The notes under the pieces: generated by a model | The model's database searches: none | Told to the model about the DNA's origin: nothing | What the model saw: the letters and a program-made list of their open reading frames with translations, nothing else | Position numbers and translations under genes: made by a program | Shown: positions 1-7,604 of the stretch, in pieces | How the letters are laid out: every line of letters begins with the position of its first letter | Numbering within the stretch: position 1 is the first letter of the stretch | Source: Pseudomonadota bacterium | Lineage (GTDB): Bacteria > Pseudomonadota > Gammaproteobacteria > Burkholderiales > Burkholderiaceae_C | Direction of reading: 5' to 3' | Assembly: GCA_023387335.1 (NCBI GenBank) | Contig: JAEWIF010000025.1 | Span: 1-43,868, forward strand | DNA: 43,868 bases

Positions 1-508
1 CGACGACACCTACCTCGTGGACGACGCCGGGGACGTGGTCACCGAAGCCGCGGGCGAGGGCCTGGACTGGGTGCGCAGCACGCTGGCCAGCTACGCGCTG
101 ACCGCGAACGCGGAGAACCTGGAGCTGATGGGCGCCGCGGTGAGCGGCACCGGCAACGAGCTGGCGAACCGGATCGCCGGCAACGCGCTCGACAACGTGC
201 TGAGCGGAAACGGTGGCGACGACCTCCTGCTCGGAGACGCCGGCAACGACCTGATGGATGGCGGCCAGGGCAACGACTACCTGGGCGGGGGTTCCGGAAA
301 CGACCAGCTCATCGGGGGCGAGGGCAACGACTTCCTGGATGGAGGGACGGGTGCCGACCAGATGGCCGGTGGCGCGGGCGACGACACCTACCTCGTGGAC
401 GACGAGGCGGACATGGTCACCGAAGGCGCCGGCGAAGGCGTCGACTGGGTGCGCAGCAGCCTCGCCGGCCACGAGCTGGCCGCCAACGTGGAGAACCTCG
501 TCCTCGTC
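1..508 (+). repeat. Two copies of an RTX spacer module, 378-bp period
   Basis: Bases 1-26 are identical to bases 379-404, and similarity continues to about base 128 against base 508. The period is 378 bp, or 126 codons. This is internal duplication of the module 'DDTYLVDD, acidic spacer, ENLxL, NELAN' within the RTX gene, not an intergenic repeat. Confidence 0.7.
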
Positions 509-985
509 AACTCGGCAGTGCGCGGCGTCGGCAACGAGCTCGCGAACTGGATCGGCGGCAACGACCTGGACAACCTGCTGGACGGCAAAGGCGGCGACGA
601 CGCCCTGTACGGGGAGGGCGGGAACGACGTGATCGACGCGGGCGAGGGGAACGACTTCGTCTTCGGCGGCGACGGCGACGACGTGCTGGACGGCGGCCTC
701 GGCGACGACATCCTCTTCGGCGGCGCGGGCCAGGACATCCTCGTCTTCCATGAATCGTTCGGCCGGGACCGGGTGCACGACTTCGACGCCGACGGCGGCG
801 GCGGCCAGGACCGCATCGACATCAGCGCGCTGGGCATCACGGCCGAGACGTTCGACGCCCTGGTGTCCATCACGACGGCGGGGGGCGACACCGTGGTGTC
901 GATAGGAGACCAGATCATCACGCTGCTGGGCGTGGACGGCGTCGGCGGCAACGCCATCACGCAATCCGACTTCATGCTGGCCTGA
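2..985 (+). CDS. RTX calcium-binding repeat protein, C-terminal part (5' truncated by window)
   Basis: The reading frame is open from the first bases, so the gene begins upstream and only the C-terminal 327 residues or so are seen. Glycine-aspartate nonapeptides of the GGxGxDxLx type occur in two blocks (about bases 200-400 and 580-750), each following a DDTYLVDD...ENL spacer module typical of hemolysin-type calcium-binding proteins. The tail (DILVFHES...HDFDADGG...DRIDIS) resembles the serralysin-type C-terminal region that carries the type I secretion signal. Such repeats fold into a calcium-bound parallel beta-roll outside the cell. The catalytic or adhesive N-terminal part is not in the window, so no specific activity can be given. 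Confidence 0.85.
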   Translation, partial: DDTYLVDDAGDVVTEAAGEGLDWVRSTLASYALTANAENLELMGAAVSGTGNELANRIAGNALDNVLSGNGGDDLLLGDAGNDLMDGGQGNDYLGGGSGNDQLIGGEGNDFLDGGTGADQMAGGAGDDTYLVDDEADMVTEGAGEGVDWVRSSLAGHELAANVENLVLVNSAVRGVGNELANWIGGNDLDNLLDGKGGDDALYGEGGNDVIDAGEGNDFVFGGDGDDVLDGGLGDDILFGGAGQDILVFHESFGRDRVHDFDADGGGGQDRIDISALGITAETFDALVSITTAGGDTVVSIGDQIITLLGVDGVGGNAITQSDFMLA

Positions 986-1002
986 GAAATCGGCGCGGAC
1001 GT

Positions 1003-1031
1003 TTGACAGGGGCAACGCCGTCTGGCATCGT
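1003..1031 (+). promoter_or_regulatory. Candidate sigma-70 promoter for the response regulator/kinase pair
   Basis: A perfect TTGACA lies at 1003-1008. After a 17-base spacer comes CATCGT at 1026-1031, preceded by an extended -10 TG at 1023-1024. Transcription would start near 1038, about 20 bases before the ATG at 1058. The -10 hexamer matches the consensus at only three of six bases, so the call rests on the -35 and the TGn. Confidence 0.4.
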
Positions 1032-1057
1032 GAATCAAGCTCAGCACCGGCGAGTCC

Positions 1058-1840
1058 ATGAAGCATTCCGCGCCGATCGTCCCCCCGCTTTCCGGGCCTG
1101 CCGGCCCCCTGCGCACCGGCGGCCTGGCCGACCCGCTGCTCGGGCCCACGTCCGTCTGGCCGGACTTCCTCGCGTTCGAGCCGGGCCGGCCGGTGCGCGT
1201 GCTCCTCATCGACGACGACCCGCACATCCGCCGGGTCATCGCCGGCGAGCTGTCCGCGGACGAGCGCATCCAGCTGGTGGGACAGGCCAGCTGTGCCCGG
1301 GCCGGCAAGCGCCTCATCTCCGCCAGCGAGTTCGACGTGATGATCGTGGACCTCAACCTCGGCGACGGCTCCGGGTTCCAGCTGATCGAGCACATGAAGC
1401 GCGTGTGCGGCCATGCCGAGGCCATCGTGGTGTCCGTCATGGACGACGAGGACGGGGCGATCCGGGCGTTCGAGCTCGGCGCCACCGGCTACTTGGTGAA
1501 GAGCTCGTGGTTCGGCAGCTTCGCGCAGGCGGTGCTGCAGGTCTGCAGCGGCGGCGCCTCGATCACGCCCAACCTGGCGCGCCGCCTGCTGCACCGGCTG
1601 GGGTCCGGCCGCGGCGCGGCCGCGCCGCAACGGCCCGGCGACCGCGGACCCGGCCTGACGGAGCGTGAGGCCGAGGTGCTGCGGCAGGTGTCGCTGGGCT
1701 ACAGCAGCCGCGAGATCGCCGGCAAGCTCTCGATGAGCGTGCAGACGGTGAACACCCACGTGCGCAACATCTACCGGAAGCTGGATGTGAAGTCGCGGGC
1801 CCAGGCGGTGAGCCTGGCCGCGCAGCATCGCCTGATCTGA
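1058..1840 (+). CDS. NarL/LuxR-type response regulator
   Basis: The 260-residue protein has a receiver domain at about residues 46-165, with acidic residues D52-D54, predicted phosphoacceptor D98 (VDLNLGDG) and conserved K148. A LuxR-type helix-turn-helix follows at about 200-258 (LTEREAEVLRQVSLG...VNTHVRNIYRKL). The first 45 residues are a proline- and glycine-rich extension not usual for NarL regulators. It lies 31 bp upstream of a histidine kinase on the same strand, its probable partner. Phosphorylation by that kinase should control DNA binding. The stimulus and target genes cannot be read from the sequence. The ribosome site before the ATG is weak; an internal start before residue 46 is possible. 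Confidence 0.92.
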   Translation: MKHSAPIVPPLSGPAGPLRTGGLADPLLGPTSVWPDFLAFEPGRPVRVLLIDDDPHIRRVIAGELSADERIQLVGQASCARAGKRLISASEFDVMIVDLNLGDGSGFQLIEHMKRVCGHAEAIVVSVMDDEDGAIRAFELGATGYLVKSSWFGSFAQAVLQVCSGGASITPNLARRLLHRLGSGRGAAAPQRPGDRGPGLTEREAEVLRQVSLGYSSREIAGKLSMSVQTVNTHVRNIYRKLDVKSRAQAVSLAAQHRLI

Positions 1841-1871
1841 TGCGACACCCGCCCGCCGCAGCGGCACCCGC

Positions 1872-3167
1872 ATGAACCTCGCTGCGCAAACCGGTCCTCT
1901 CGTCGGGCTCGTGGCGGTGGTCTTCACGGTGGGCGCGCTGTCGGTCGTCGGCCGCAGGCGCGAGCACAAGGGCGTGGACCTGGGCATGACGCTGGGCCTG
2001 CTCGCGTGGATGGTGTTCCTCGTCTGGCAGGCGCGCTTCTCGCCGCAGCCGCCGGGCGCCATCGACGAGTTCATCGAGCACATGGGCTACCAGGTGTGCG
2101 TCGCCGCCGCCTGCGAACTGGCACTCGCCGGTGCGCAGGTGGGCAGCCGGCTGACCAACCTCGCCTGGACCCTGCAGGTGCTGGGCGGCGGCAGCATCCT
2201 GCTGGCGTGGACCTGGAGCCGGGACGACGCCTGGTTCAAGCTGTGGGAGGCGACCAACTGGGTGATCGTGGGCTCGCTGCTGGCGCTGCTGGCGGCCCGG
2301 TGGGGCGCGTACCGGCGCGAGAAGACGGTCGCGATCGCCATCCTGTCCGTGGCGCTGCTGCTGTACTGCCTGTTCGCGGACTTCTGGCACCACCCGACGT
2401 CGCGGCTGGCGACGGCCGGCATGTTCATCTACCCGGCGACGCTGCTCACCTTGTGGTTCATGGTCTCGGCGCACCTGCGCGCGCGGGCCAGCATGGCGAT
2501 GCGCGGACTCGGGGAACAGCAGCGCCAGCGCATCGCGCAGGACGTGCACGACGGGGTCGGCTCGCGGCTGGTGGCCCTCATCTCCTCGCTCGACCCGAAG
2601 AACCCGGAACACCAGGTGCTGGCGCTGTCGCTCGAGCAATGCCTGCTGGACCTCAAGATCACGGTGGACACGCTGTCGCAGGACAGCCCCTGCCTCACCG
2701 AGGGGCTGGCCATGCTCCGCTACCGCATCCAGCCCAGCCTCACGCGGCTGAACATCCATCTGCACTGGGACGTCGAGGACCATCCCGCGCTCGACCGGCT
2801 GGCGCCGCTGAGCGTGACGCACAGCCTGCGCATCGCGCAGGAAGCCGCGGCCAACGTGCTGCGCCATGCCCAGGCGCGCCGGCTCGAGGTGAGCTGCCGC
2901 CATGACGAGAACGCCAACGAGGTGCGCCTGGTCATCCGCGACGATGGCCGCGGCATGCCGCGCGCCGGGGCCCCCGTGCGCGAGGGCCGCGGGCTGACGG
3001 GCATGCAGCGCCGCGCGCAGGATGCCGGCCTGCGGCTGACGATCACCAGCGAGACCGGCGGCGGCACCACCGTGCAGCTGGGCATCCCCGCGCCGGCCAT
3101 GAAAGCGGGCCTCCGCGGCCCGCACGCGCCCGTCCATTTTCCGGTGAATCGACCGCGGTCGCCCTGA
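1872..3167 (+). CDS. NarX/DegS-type membrane sensor histidine kinase
   Basis: The 431-residue protein has about six hydrophobic segments in the first 200 residues (for example 8-26, 38-54, 102-114, 131-142, 153-168, 185-200) and no large periplasmic domain. A HisKA_3 dimerisation region follows, with predicted phospho-accepting H226 in QDVHDGVGSRL. The HATPase part has an N box (IAQEAAANVLRHAQ, about 321-334), a DDGRGM G1 box (357-362) and GRGLTGM (372-378). This layout is usual for kinases that pair with NarL-type regulators, and the gene directly follows one at 1058-1840. Sensing probably happens within the membrane region; the ligand is unknown. Confidence 0.9.
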   Translation: MNLAAQTGPLVGLVAVVFTVGALSVVGRRREHKGVDLGMTLGLLAWMVFLVWQARFSPQPPGAIDEFIEHMGYQVCVAAACELALAGAQVGSRLTNLAWTLQVLGGGSILLAWTWSRDDAWFKLWEATNWVIVGSLLALLAARWGAYRREKTVAIAILSVALLLYCLFADFWHHPTSRLATAGMFIYPATLLTLWFMVSAHLRARASMAMRGLGEQQRQRIAQDVHDGVGSRLVALISSLDPKNPEHQVLALSLEQCLLDLKITVDTLSQDSPCLTEGLAMLRYRIQPSLTRLNIHLHWDVEDHPALDRLAPLSVTHSLRIAQEAAANVLRHAQARRLEVSCRHDENANEVRLVIRDDGRGMPRAGAPVREGRGLTGMQRRAQDAGLRLTITSETGGGTTVQLGIPAPAMKAGLRGPHAPVHFPVNRPRSP

Positions 3168-3186
3168 CGGCGGGCTGTCGCGCAGC

Positions 3187-4827
3187 TCACTCCGGCAGCC
3201 CGGCCTTCGCAAGTCCTTCGAAATAGCGGTCGCGAAGCGGCTGCAAGCCCGGCTCCACCGGCGTCGCCGTGGCCAGCCACGCACTGATGGTGAAGCGCGG
3301 GCGCAGGCGCAGCACTTCGCGGGAATGGTCGCGGGCCTCCTGCCCGCGACCGTTCAGCGCATCCAGCGACGCGAGCCACAGGATGGCGTGCAGTTGCGTC
3401 AGGCAAGGGCCGGCCGCGACCGACTGGCGCACGTGCTCGTGGGCTTTCGCGTCATCGCCGAGGTAGTAGGCGGCGCGGGCCGCCTGCAGGTGGCTGTAGC
3501 CGACCAGGGACGTTTCGAGCGCGCCGAGTTCCAGCGCGGCGTCGGCATGGGCCGCCACCTCGTCGAGCCGTCCCAGGCGCACCTTCACGGCGGCGATGTG
3601 CGCGTGCGCCCAGGCATCGCTCGGGTTGCGGGCCAGGACGGCCTGGTAGACGCGCAACGCGCCTTCGAAGTCGCCACGGATCGCCAGCAGCGTTCCGGCG
3701 GCATGCTGGGCGGGCAGGTACTGCGCATCCGCGGCTCTCGCGCGGGCGAGCGCCCGCTCGGCCAGCCCGAGGGAAAGCGTCCCAAGGTTCCACCCGCCCT
3801 CGTGCTCGCTCAGGTACGACTGCGCCAGCGCGGTCCATGCGGCCGCCGAGCCCGGCGCGGCGGCCGCCGCGGATTCGAAGTGCGTCCGGGCACGTTCGAC
3901 CTCCTCGTAGCTGCCCGCGTGACGCAGCACCACCCGCCCTCGCATGAACTCGTCCACCGGGTCGGACGGCCCCGACTCTCTCGTCGGTGGACGCACGGCC
4001 GCGGCCGTGTCCATCTGCCAGTCGACGGCGCGCGCGATGCGCAGGGACACATGGTGCTGCCACGCATCGGCGGGCGTGGCGGGGTACTCGAACAGCTCCG
4101 ACCAGGCGACCGAGCCGTCCTCGGTCGACTCGAGTTGCGCGTGGACCCGGATCCTGTCGCCGTCCAGCTGGGCGCTGCCGGTGAGCCGGTGGCGAACGCC
4201 CGGCTCCCGGTCCGTGCCGGCGACGACGCGCGTGTCGGGCACCTTCGCCAGCGCCCTCACCACGCCGGCCGTGATCGCCTCGGCCGCTCGGGCCTGCGCG
4301 GCGCCGGAGTTGCCGGCGAACGGCAGGACCGCGACCGAGCGCCGCGCCTTGAGTCCGTCGTCCACCCCGGAGGGAGCATCGTTGCTCGGCGCTGACGCCG
4401 CCAGCACGAGCAGGAGCAGGGCCAGGAGCACGACCGGCCATGCACCGCGCCGGAACCGCGAACCCAGGCGGCCGGCTTCCGCGGCCGGCCTCGAGGTCGG
4501 CGCCGGTGCATCGAACAGGTAGCCGCGCCGGGGCACGGTCCTGATCAGCGCCTGCTCTTCATCCCCGAGCGCACCGCGCAGCTCCCGAACGCACTGGGAC
4601 AACGACTCGTCGTTGACGACGACGCCCGGCCATACGGCCGCGAGCAGTTCGCTTTTCGAAACGACACGCCCCGGATGCGCCGCGAAGTAGGAGAGCAGGG
4701 CGAAGGTCTTGGGCCGCAGCGCGACGGCGGTTCCGTTGCGCTGCAGTTCGGCGCGCCCTGCATGCAGGGTGAAAGGCCCGAAGCGCAAGACCGGGCCCGG
4801 TCCATCGCCATCCGTCGCCATGTCCAT
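3187..4827 (-). CDS. CadC-like membrane-anchored winged-helix regulator with TPR region
   Basis: The protein has 546 residues from the chosen ATG at 4827. An OmpR/CadC-type winged-helix domain (LRFGPFTLHAGRAEL...RTVPRRGYLFDA) occupies about residues 14-103. One transmembrane helix follows at about 128-147 (WPVVLLALLLLVLAAS). The C-terminal part is alanine-rich and helical with several TPR-like repeats (about 300-510). The family is a one-component sensor: DNA binding in the cytoplasm, signal input across the membrane. An in-frame ATG at 4893 would add 22 basic residues with no family match, so the downstream start is preferred, though neither has a strong ribosome site. The gene is divergent from the small exported protein at 4960, a natural candidate target. 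Confidence 0.85.
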   Translation of the reverse strand: MDMATDGDGPGPVLRFGPFTLHAGRAELQRNGTAVALRPKTFALLSYFAAHPGRVVSKSELLAAVWPGVVVNDESLSQCVRELRGALGDEEQALIRTVPRRGYLFDAPAPTSRPAAEAGRLGSRFRRGAWPVVLLALLLLVLAASAPSNDAPSGVDDGLKARRSVAVLPFAGNSGAAQARAAEAITAGVVRALAKVPDTRVVAGTDREPGVRHRLTGSAQLDGDRIRVHAQLESTEDGSVAWSELFEYPATPADAWQHHVSLRIARAVDWQMDTAAAVRPPTRESGPSDPVDEFMRGRVVLRHAGSYEEVERARTHFESAAAAAPGSAAAWTALAQSYLSEHEGGWNLGTLSLGLAERALARARAADAQYLPAQHAAGTLLAIRGDFEGALRVYQAVLARNPSDAWAHAHIAAVKVRLGRLDEVAAHADAALELGALETSLVGYSHLQAARAAYYLGDDAKAHEHVRQSVAAGPCLTQLHAILWLASLDALNGRGQEARDHSREVLRLRPRFTISAWLATATPVEPGLQPLRDRYFEGLAKAGLPE

Positions 4828-4959
4828 GCGCAGCCCCCGGCCGCGAGCTTCTTGCGGCCACGCTTCGACGAAGTGTCGACGAAGCTGCCGCAATGCTTCG
4901 TTCGCGAAACCGCATGCGGCGGCCTAGATTACTCCGCCCCGACTCAATGAGGAATGCCC

Positions 4960-5265
4960 ATGGCCCCGAACCTTCCCGCCTGCTCGTGCATCGTCCTCGG
5001 CCTGTCGTTCCCGGCAGCGGCACCGGCGCAAACCACCGCACCCGCACCGCCGAGCTGCCAACGGGTGTCCTCTCCGGAGACGCTCCCCGAGACGGCCCTG
5101 AAGACGATGTACCTGAGTTGCGCGCGCGCTTCGAGCGAGCGGCTGCTTTCGCTCGACGAGGCGGTCCGGTGTTCGACCGCGGCCGACCTGCTGAAGGAAC
5201 GCAGCTTCGGCGGGGATTTCAATGCCATGCTGGCCTGGTGGCGCCGGCACCGTGGCGAGCAGTGA
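4960..5265 (+). CDS. Small exported cysteine-containing protein, function unknown
   Basis: The protein has 101 residues. The start is decided by GAGGA at 4949-4953, six bases before the ATG at 4960; the ATG at 4954 would abut that site. Residues 1-23 look like a signal peptide ending in AxA (APAQ), so the mature chain is periplasmic or secreted. The mature part keeps cysteines at SCQRV, LSCAR and RCSTA and ends in FNAMLAWWRRHRG. I do not recognise a family with known function; similar short exported proteins occur as hypotheticals in Comamonadaceae (from memory). It is divergent from the CadC-like regulator at 3187-4827. Confidence 0.65.
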   Translation: MAPNLPACSCIVLGLSFPAAAPAQTTAPAPPSCQRVSSPETLPETALKTMYLSCARASSERLLSLDEAVRCSTAADLLKERSFGGDFNAMLAWWRRHRGEQ

Positions 5266-5295
5266 GCCGCACCTCCTGCGGCTATCCGGCCTTTT
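5265..5295 (+). terminator. Hairpin at the end of the small exported gene
   Basis: AGCCGCA (5265-5271) pairs perfectly with TGCGGCT (5277-5283) around a 5-base loop. A short T run (TTTT, 5292-5295) follows after eight bases. The stem is good but the T tract is short and distant, so this is a probable, weak terminator between two convergent genes. Confidence 0.4.
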
Positions 5296-5304
5296 GCTCC
5301 CGCT

Positions 5305-5889
5305 TCACTCGCCCCGGGGCTCGCCGCCGCCGCGGGAAGGCCGGTCGGAATCGGAGGCCATGGCACGCTCGCGCGGCATGCCGCCGGCGCCCGCCGTCCC
5401 CCTGCCCGCCGTGCGTCCGCGCGCGGCTGCCCAGGGATCCGTGCTCGCCGCCGTGTCCTCGGTGTTCACGGCGACACCCGCCTCGTAGACCATCTTGCCG
5501 CCCAGCCAGCCCGACACGAGCAGCAGGGCGATCGAGACGACCGACAGGGCGAGCGCGGCATTGGGCGACAGGGACTCGGTCGAGCGCATCCATGCGTTGA
5601 CCACGTAGAGCGCGACGACCGTGAGGTTGATCCCCATGTGGGTGAGCGCCGTGCGCTTGATGCCGGGCTCGCGAAGCGAAAGCAGGTCGATCAGGCCCGG
5701 CACCGCGGCAGCCAGGGCGCCGATGATGCCGCCCACCATCGTGTACAGCGCCGCGGCGTGCCAGGTATCGGGGCTCGCCGTGCGCGGGGCGATCAGGTCG
5801 GCCGCGAGGGAGAACACCCACATGCCTATCGGCAGGGCCACCAGCATCGGGTGGATCGGGTGACCGGCGATCTGCGCGGGAGTACGCAT
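5305..5889 (-). CDS. DUF2231 family membrane protein
   Basis: The protein has 194 residues. The ATG at 5889 is chosen because AAGGAG lies nine bases upstream and the family signature begins there (TPAQIAGHPIHPMLVALPIG); the frame is open further upstream but that part has no family likeness. Four transmembrane helices can be seen at about residues 16-34, 48-70, 83-101 and 114-133, with the conserved HPIHP motif before the first. The last 50 residues are low-complexity and rich in Gly, Arg and Ser, probably cytoplasmic and disordered. DUF2231 proteins are inner-membrane proteins of unsettled function, in some cases linked to haem or redox proteins. Nothing nearby points to a role. Confidence 0.85.
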   Translation of the reverse strand: MRTPAQIAGHPIHPMLVALPIGMWVFSLAADLIAPRTASPDTWHAAALYTMVGGIIGALAAAVPGLIDLLSLREPGIKRTALTHMGINLTVVALYVVNAWMRSTESLSPNAALALSVVSIALLLVSGWLGGKMVYEAGVAVNTEDTAASTDPWAAARGRTAGRGTAGAGGMPRERAMASDSDRPSRGGGEPRGE

Positions 5890-6103
5890 GGGGCGCTCCT
5901 TGTCTTCAGCTTCTTCACCATCTTTGTGCGGCTGCACGGGCAGGTCATCGGCGACCGCCTCGTGATGGGGTAGGACCGCATCCCAACGCTGCTCCGTGGA
6001 GCTGACCCGGCACGCGACCGTGATGACGGCTGAGCGCGATGCCGTCCGACAGGCTGGCTGATCCGTTGCCCCCATCATGGCCTCTTCAACGGAAGGGAGC
6101 ACG

Positions 6104-6319
6104 ATGCAGAACTCTGAACGGCAAGCCGCGACGGACCCCATCACGCCGTTCGAATGGCGACGCTATCGGGAGCCGTCGGACCCGGCCGCCGCACGTCCGG
6201 CGCAGAGGCCGCGCCGCGCGCGGTCTGCGAGTGCCGCTCCCCAGGGCGCCGCGGCCAAGGCCGCGCGGGTTCTCGCGCATCGCTGGGGCAACCCGTACAG
6301 CCGGCCGGGCTGGCCCTGA
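6104..6319 (+). CDS. Small basic hypothetical protein
   Basis: This 71-codon frame starts at ATG 6104 behind a strong ribosome site GGAAGGGAG (6091-6099). The product is proline-, alanine- and arginine-rich, with no hydrophobic segment and a C-terminus ending in WGNPYSRPGWP. I recognise no family. The ribosome site supports translation; the composition is close to what random high-GC frames give, so the call is tentative. The region upstream (5890-6103) holds the divergent start of the DUF2231 gene and no other signal that I can support. Confidence 0.45.
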   Translation: MQNSERQAATDPITPFEWRRYREPSDPAAARPAQRPRRARSASAAPQGAAAKAARVLAHRWGNPYSRPGWP

Positions 6320-6340
6320 CGACGACGCCCCGGCGCGGAC

Positions 6341-7402
6341 TCAGTTCAGCGCCTGCAGGTCCGCCAGGGTGATCGCGCGCGTGGAGTCCGCCGTGCCGTC
6401 GCCGTTCGTGTCCAGCTGCAGCGAGAACGTGTCCGTGGCGGTGACGAGCAGCAGCATCGATGAGTTCGTGCCGCTGACGCGGATCGAGCCGGCCGTCACC
6501 GCGCCGGAGGACGACACCGTGACCGGCGACTCCGTGGCGAGGCTGTAGCGGACCGGCGTGGGGCCGAGGCGGGCGTTGTTCGTCTCCACGTTCGTGGACA
6601 CGCTCAGGGTGGAGCCGGTGGACGTCTGCGTGGCCTGCAGCCGGTAGTCGCCCAGCGTGATCCGGTGCGAGCCGGTGGTGCTGGTCAGCGATGCCGCCGT
6701 CGCCGTGAGGCTGCCCGTGGTGGCGCTGGTTTCGGTGAGCGCAAGCGTCAGGTCGCCGTCGAAGACTTCCGTCGCACCGCCGGAGATGCCGGCGGAGAAA
6801 TTGCTGGACACGATGCGCATCGTCACGCTCTTGGGATAGACGAACGAGTTCGGGTCGTAGCTGCCGGCCGTGATCGCGATCGACATGCCGCCGTTCAACA
6901 CCATGGTGGTGCCGTCGACCGACTCGACGCAGTTGCTCGCGCGGATGCCCAGCGAGTCGCCGGCCACCAGGAAGGACGCGCCCGAGGTGTTGGCGTCGAC
7001 GGTGACCGTGCCACCGCCCGAGCAGGCTTCGGACACCACGGCGCCCGCGGCGACCGGGCCGGTGGCTCGCGGCTTGGCCAGCAGCGTCCGCGCGGCACCC
7101 GCCAGCAGCTGCGGATGCCCGCCGCTGCCGCTGCCCGCGTCGACCTGCACGCCGGTGACGAACTGACCCGCCGCGCTCGCCGCATCGGTGCTGGTGGACG
7201 TCTCGACCGCCTCGGCCGCCACGGCCGGCGCATTGGCCGACGTGATCACCAGGCCGGTGGCCGCCGGAACGCTGGGCGCACCGCCGCCGCCTCCGCCGCC
7301 ACCACCGCAGGCCAGCAACGCCAGCGCCGCCGCGCACGACATGCCGGCACGCAGCATGCGCGCGCCCGACCACCCGACCATCGATGCGATCTTCTCGTCC
7401 AT
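6341..7402 (-). CDS. Putative outer-surface lipoprotein with poly-glycine linker
   Basis: The protein has 353 residues, with AGGAGGAG about four bases before the ATG at 7402. A signal peptide ends in a lipobox (LALLAC, cysteine near residue 32). Nine glycines follow the cysteine, a linker often seen in betaproteobacterial lipoproteins. The rest is rich in Thr, Ser, Gly and Val in short beta-strand-like stretches (for example GTVTVDANTSGASFLVAGDS). The C-terminus contains DTNGDGTAD, which matches the DxNxDGxxD spacing of a calcium-binding loop. I do not recognise a family. It should be lipid-anchored, facing the periplasm or cell surface. It is transcribed alone. Confidence 0.7.
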   Translation of the reverse strand: MDEKIASMVGWSGARMLRAGMSCAAALALLACGGGGGGGGGAPSVPAATGLVITSANAPAVAAEAVETSTSTDAASAAGQFVTGVQVDAGSGSGGHPQLLAGAARTLLAKPRATGPVAAGAVVSEACSGGGTVTVDANTSGASFLVAGDSLGIRASNCVESVDGTTMVLNGGMSIAITAGSYDPNSFVYPKSVTMRIVSSNFSAGISGGATEVFDGDLTLALTETSATTGSLTATAASLTSTTGSHRITLGDYRLQATQTSTGSTLSVSTNVETNNARLGPTPVRYSLATESPVTVSSSGAVTAGSIRVSGTNSSMLLLVTATDTFSLQLDTNGDGTADSTRAITLADLQALN

Positions 7403-7569
7403 CTGCTCTCCTCCTGTGTTGTCTTTCGAGCGTTGTCGAGCTTACGGTCGGCCATCGCCGACGGCCATCCGGTGTTGCCCGCGCGAACACTTTGTTCTAG
7501 CTGCTTCGACCTTTCGTTTTGCGTGCTTACCCTGTGCGACTCGAGGCGGGAGCGCGCGAACCTCGCCAA

Positions 7570-7584
7570 TAAAATGTGAGCACA
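7570..7584 (+). promoter_or_regulatory. Candidate -10 element and small palindrome upstream of the E1/TRAP operon
   Basis: In the 202-bp gap between divergent genes, TAAAAT (7570-7575) matches five of six -10 positions. It runs into the inverted repeat TGTG-AG-CACA (7575-7584). No convincing -35 lies 16-18 bases upstream, as expected if an activator is needed. The palindrome would sit at the transcription start. No regulator gene lies next to this operon. Confidence 0.25.
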
Positions 7585-7604
7585 ACAGTAGTGGGGACAT
7601 TCAC

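Noticed and set aside
200..760. Possible CRISPR-like or tandem DNA array
   Set aside because: The regular short repeats are codons of Gly-Asp RTX nonapeptides inside one open frame, not spacer-separated identical repeats.
7188..7604. In-frame 5' extension of E1-alpha
   Set aside because: It is low-complexity sequence antisense to the lipoprotein gene, and E1-alpha homology starts just after GTG 7605, which has a ribosome site.
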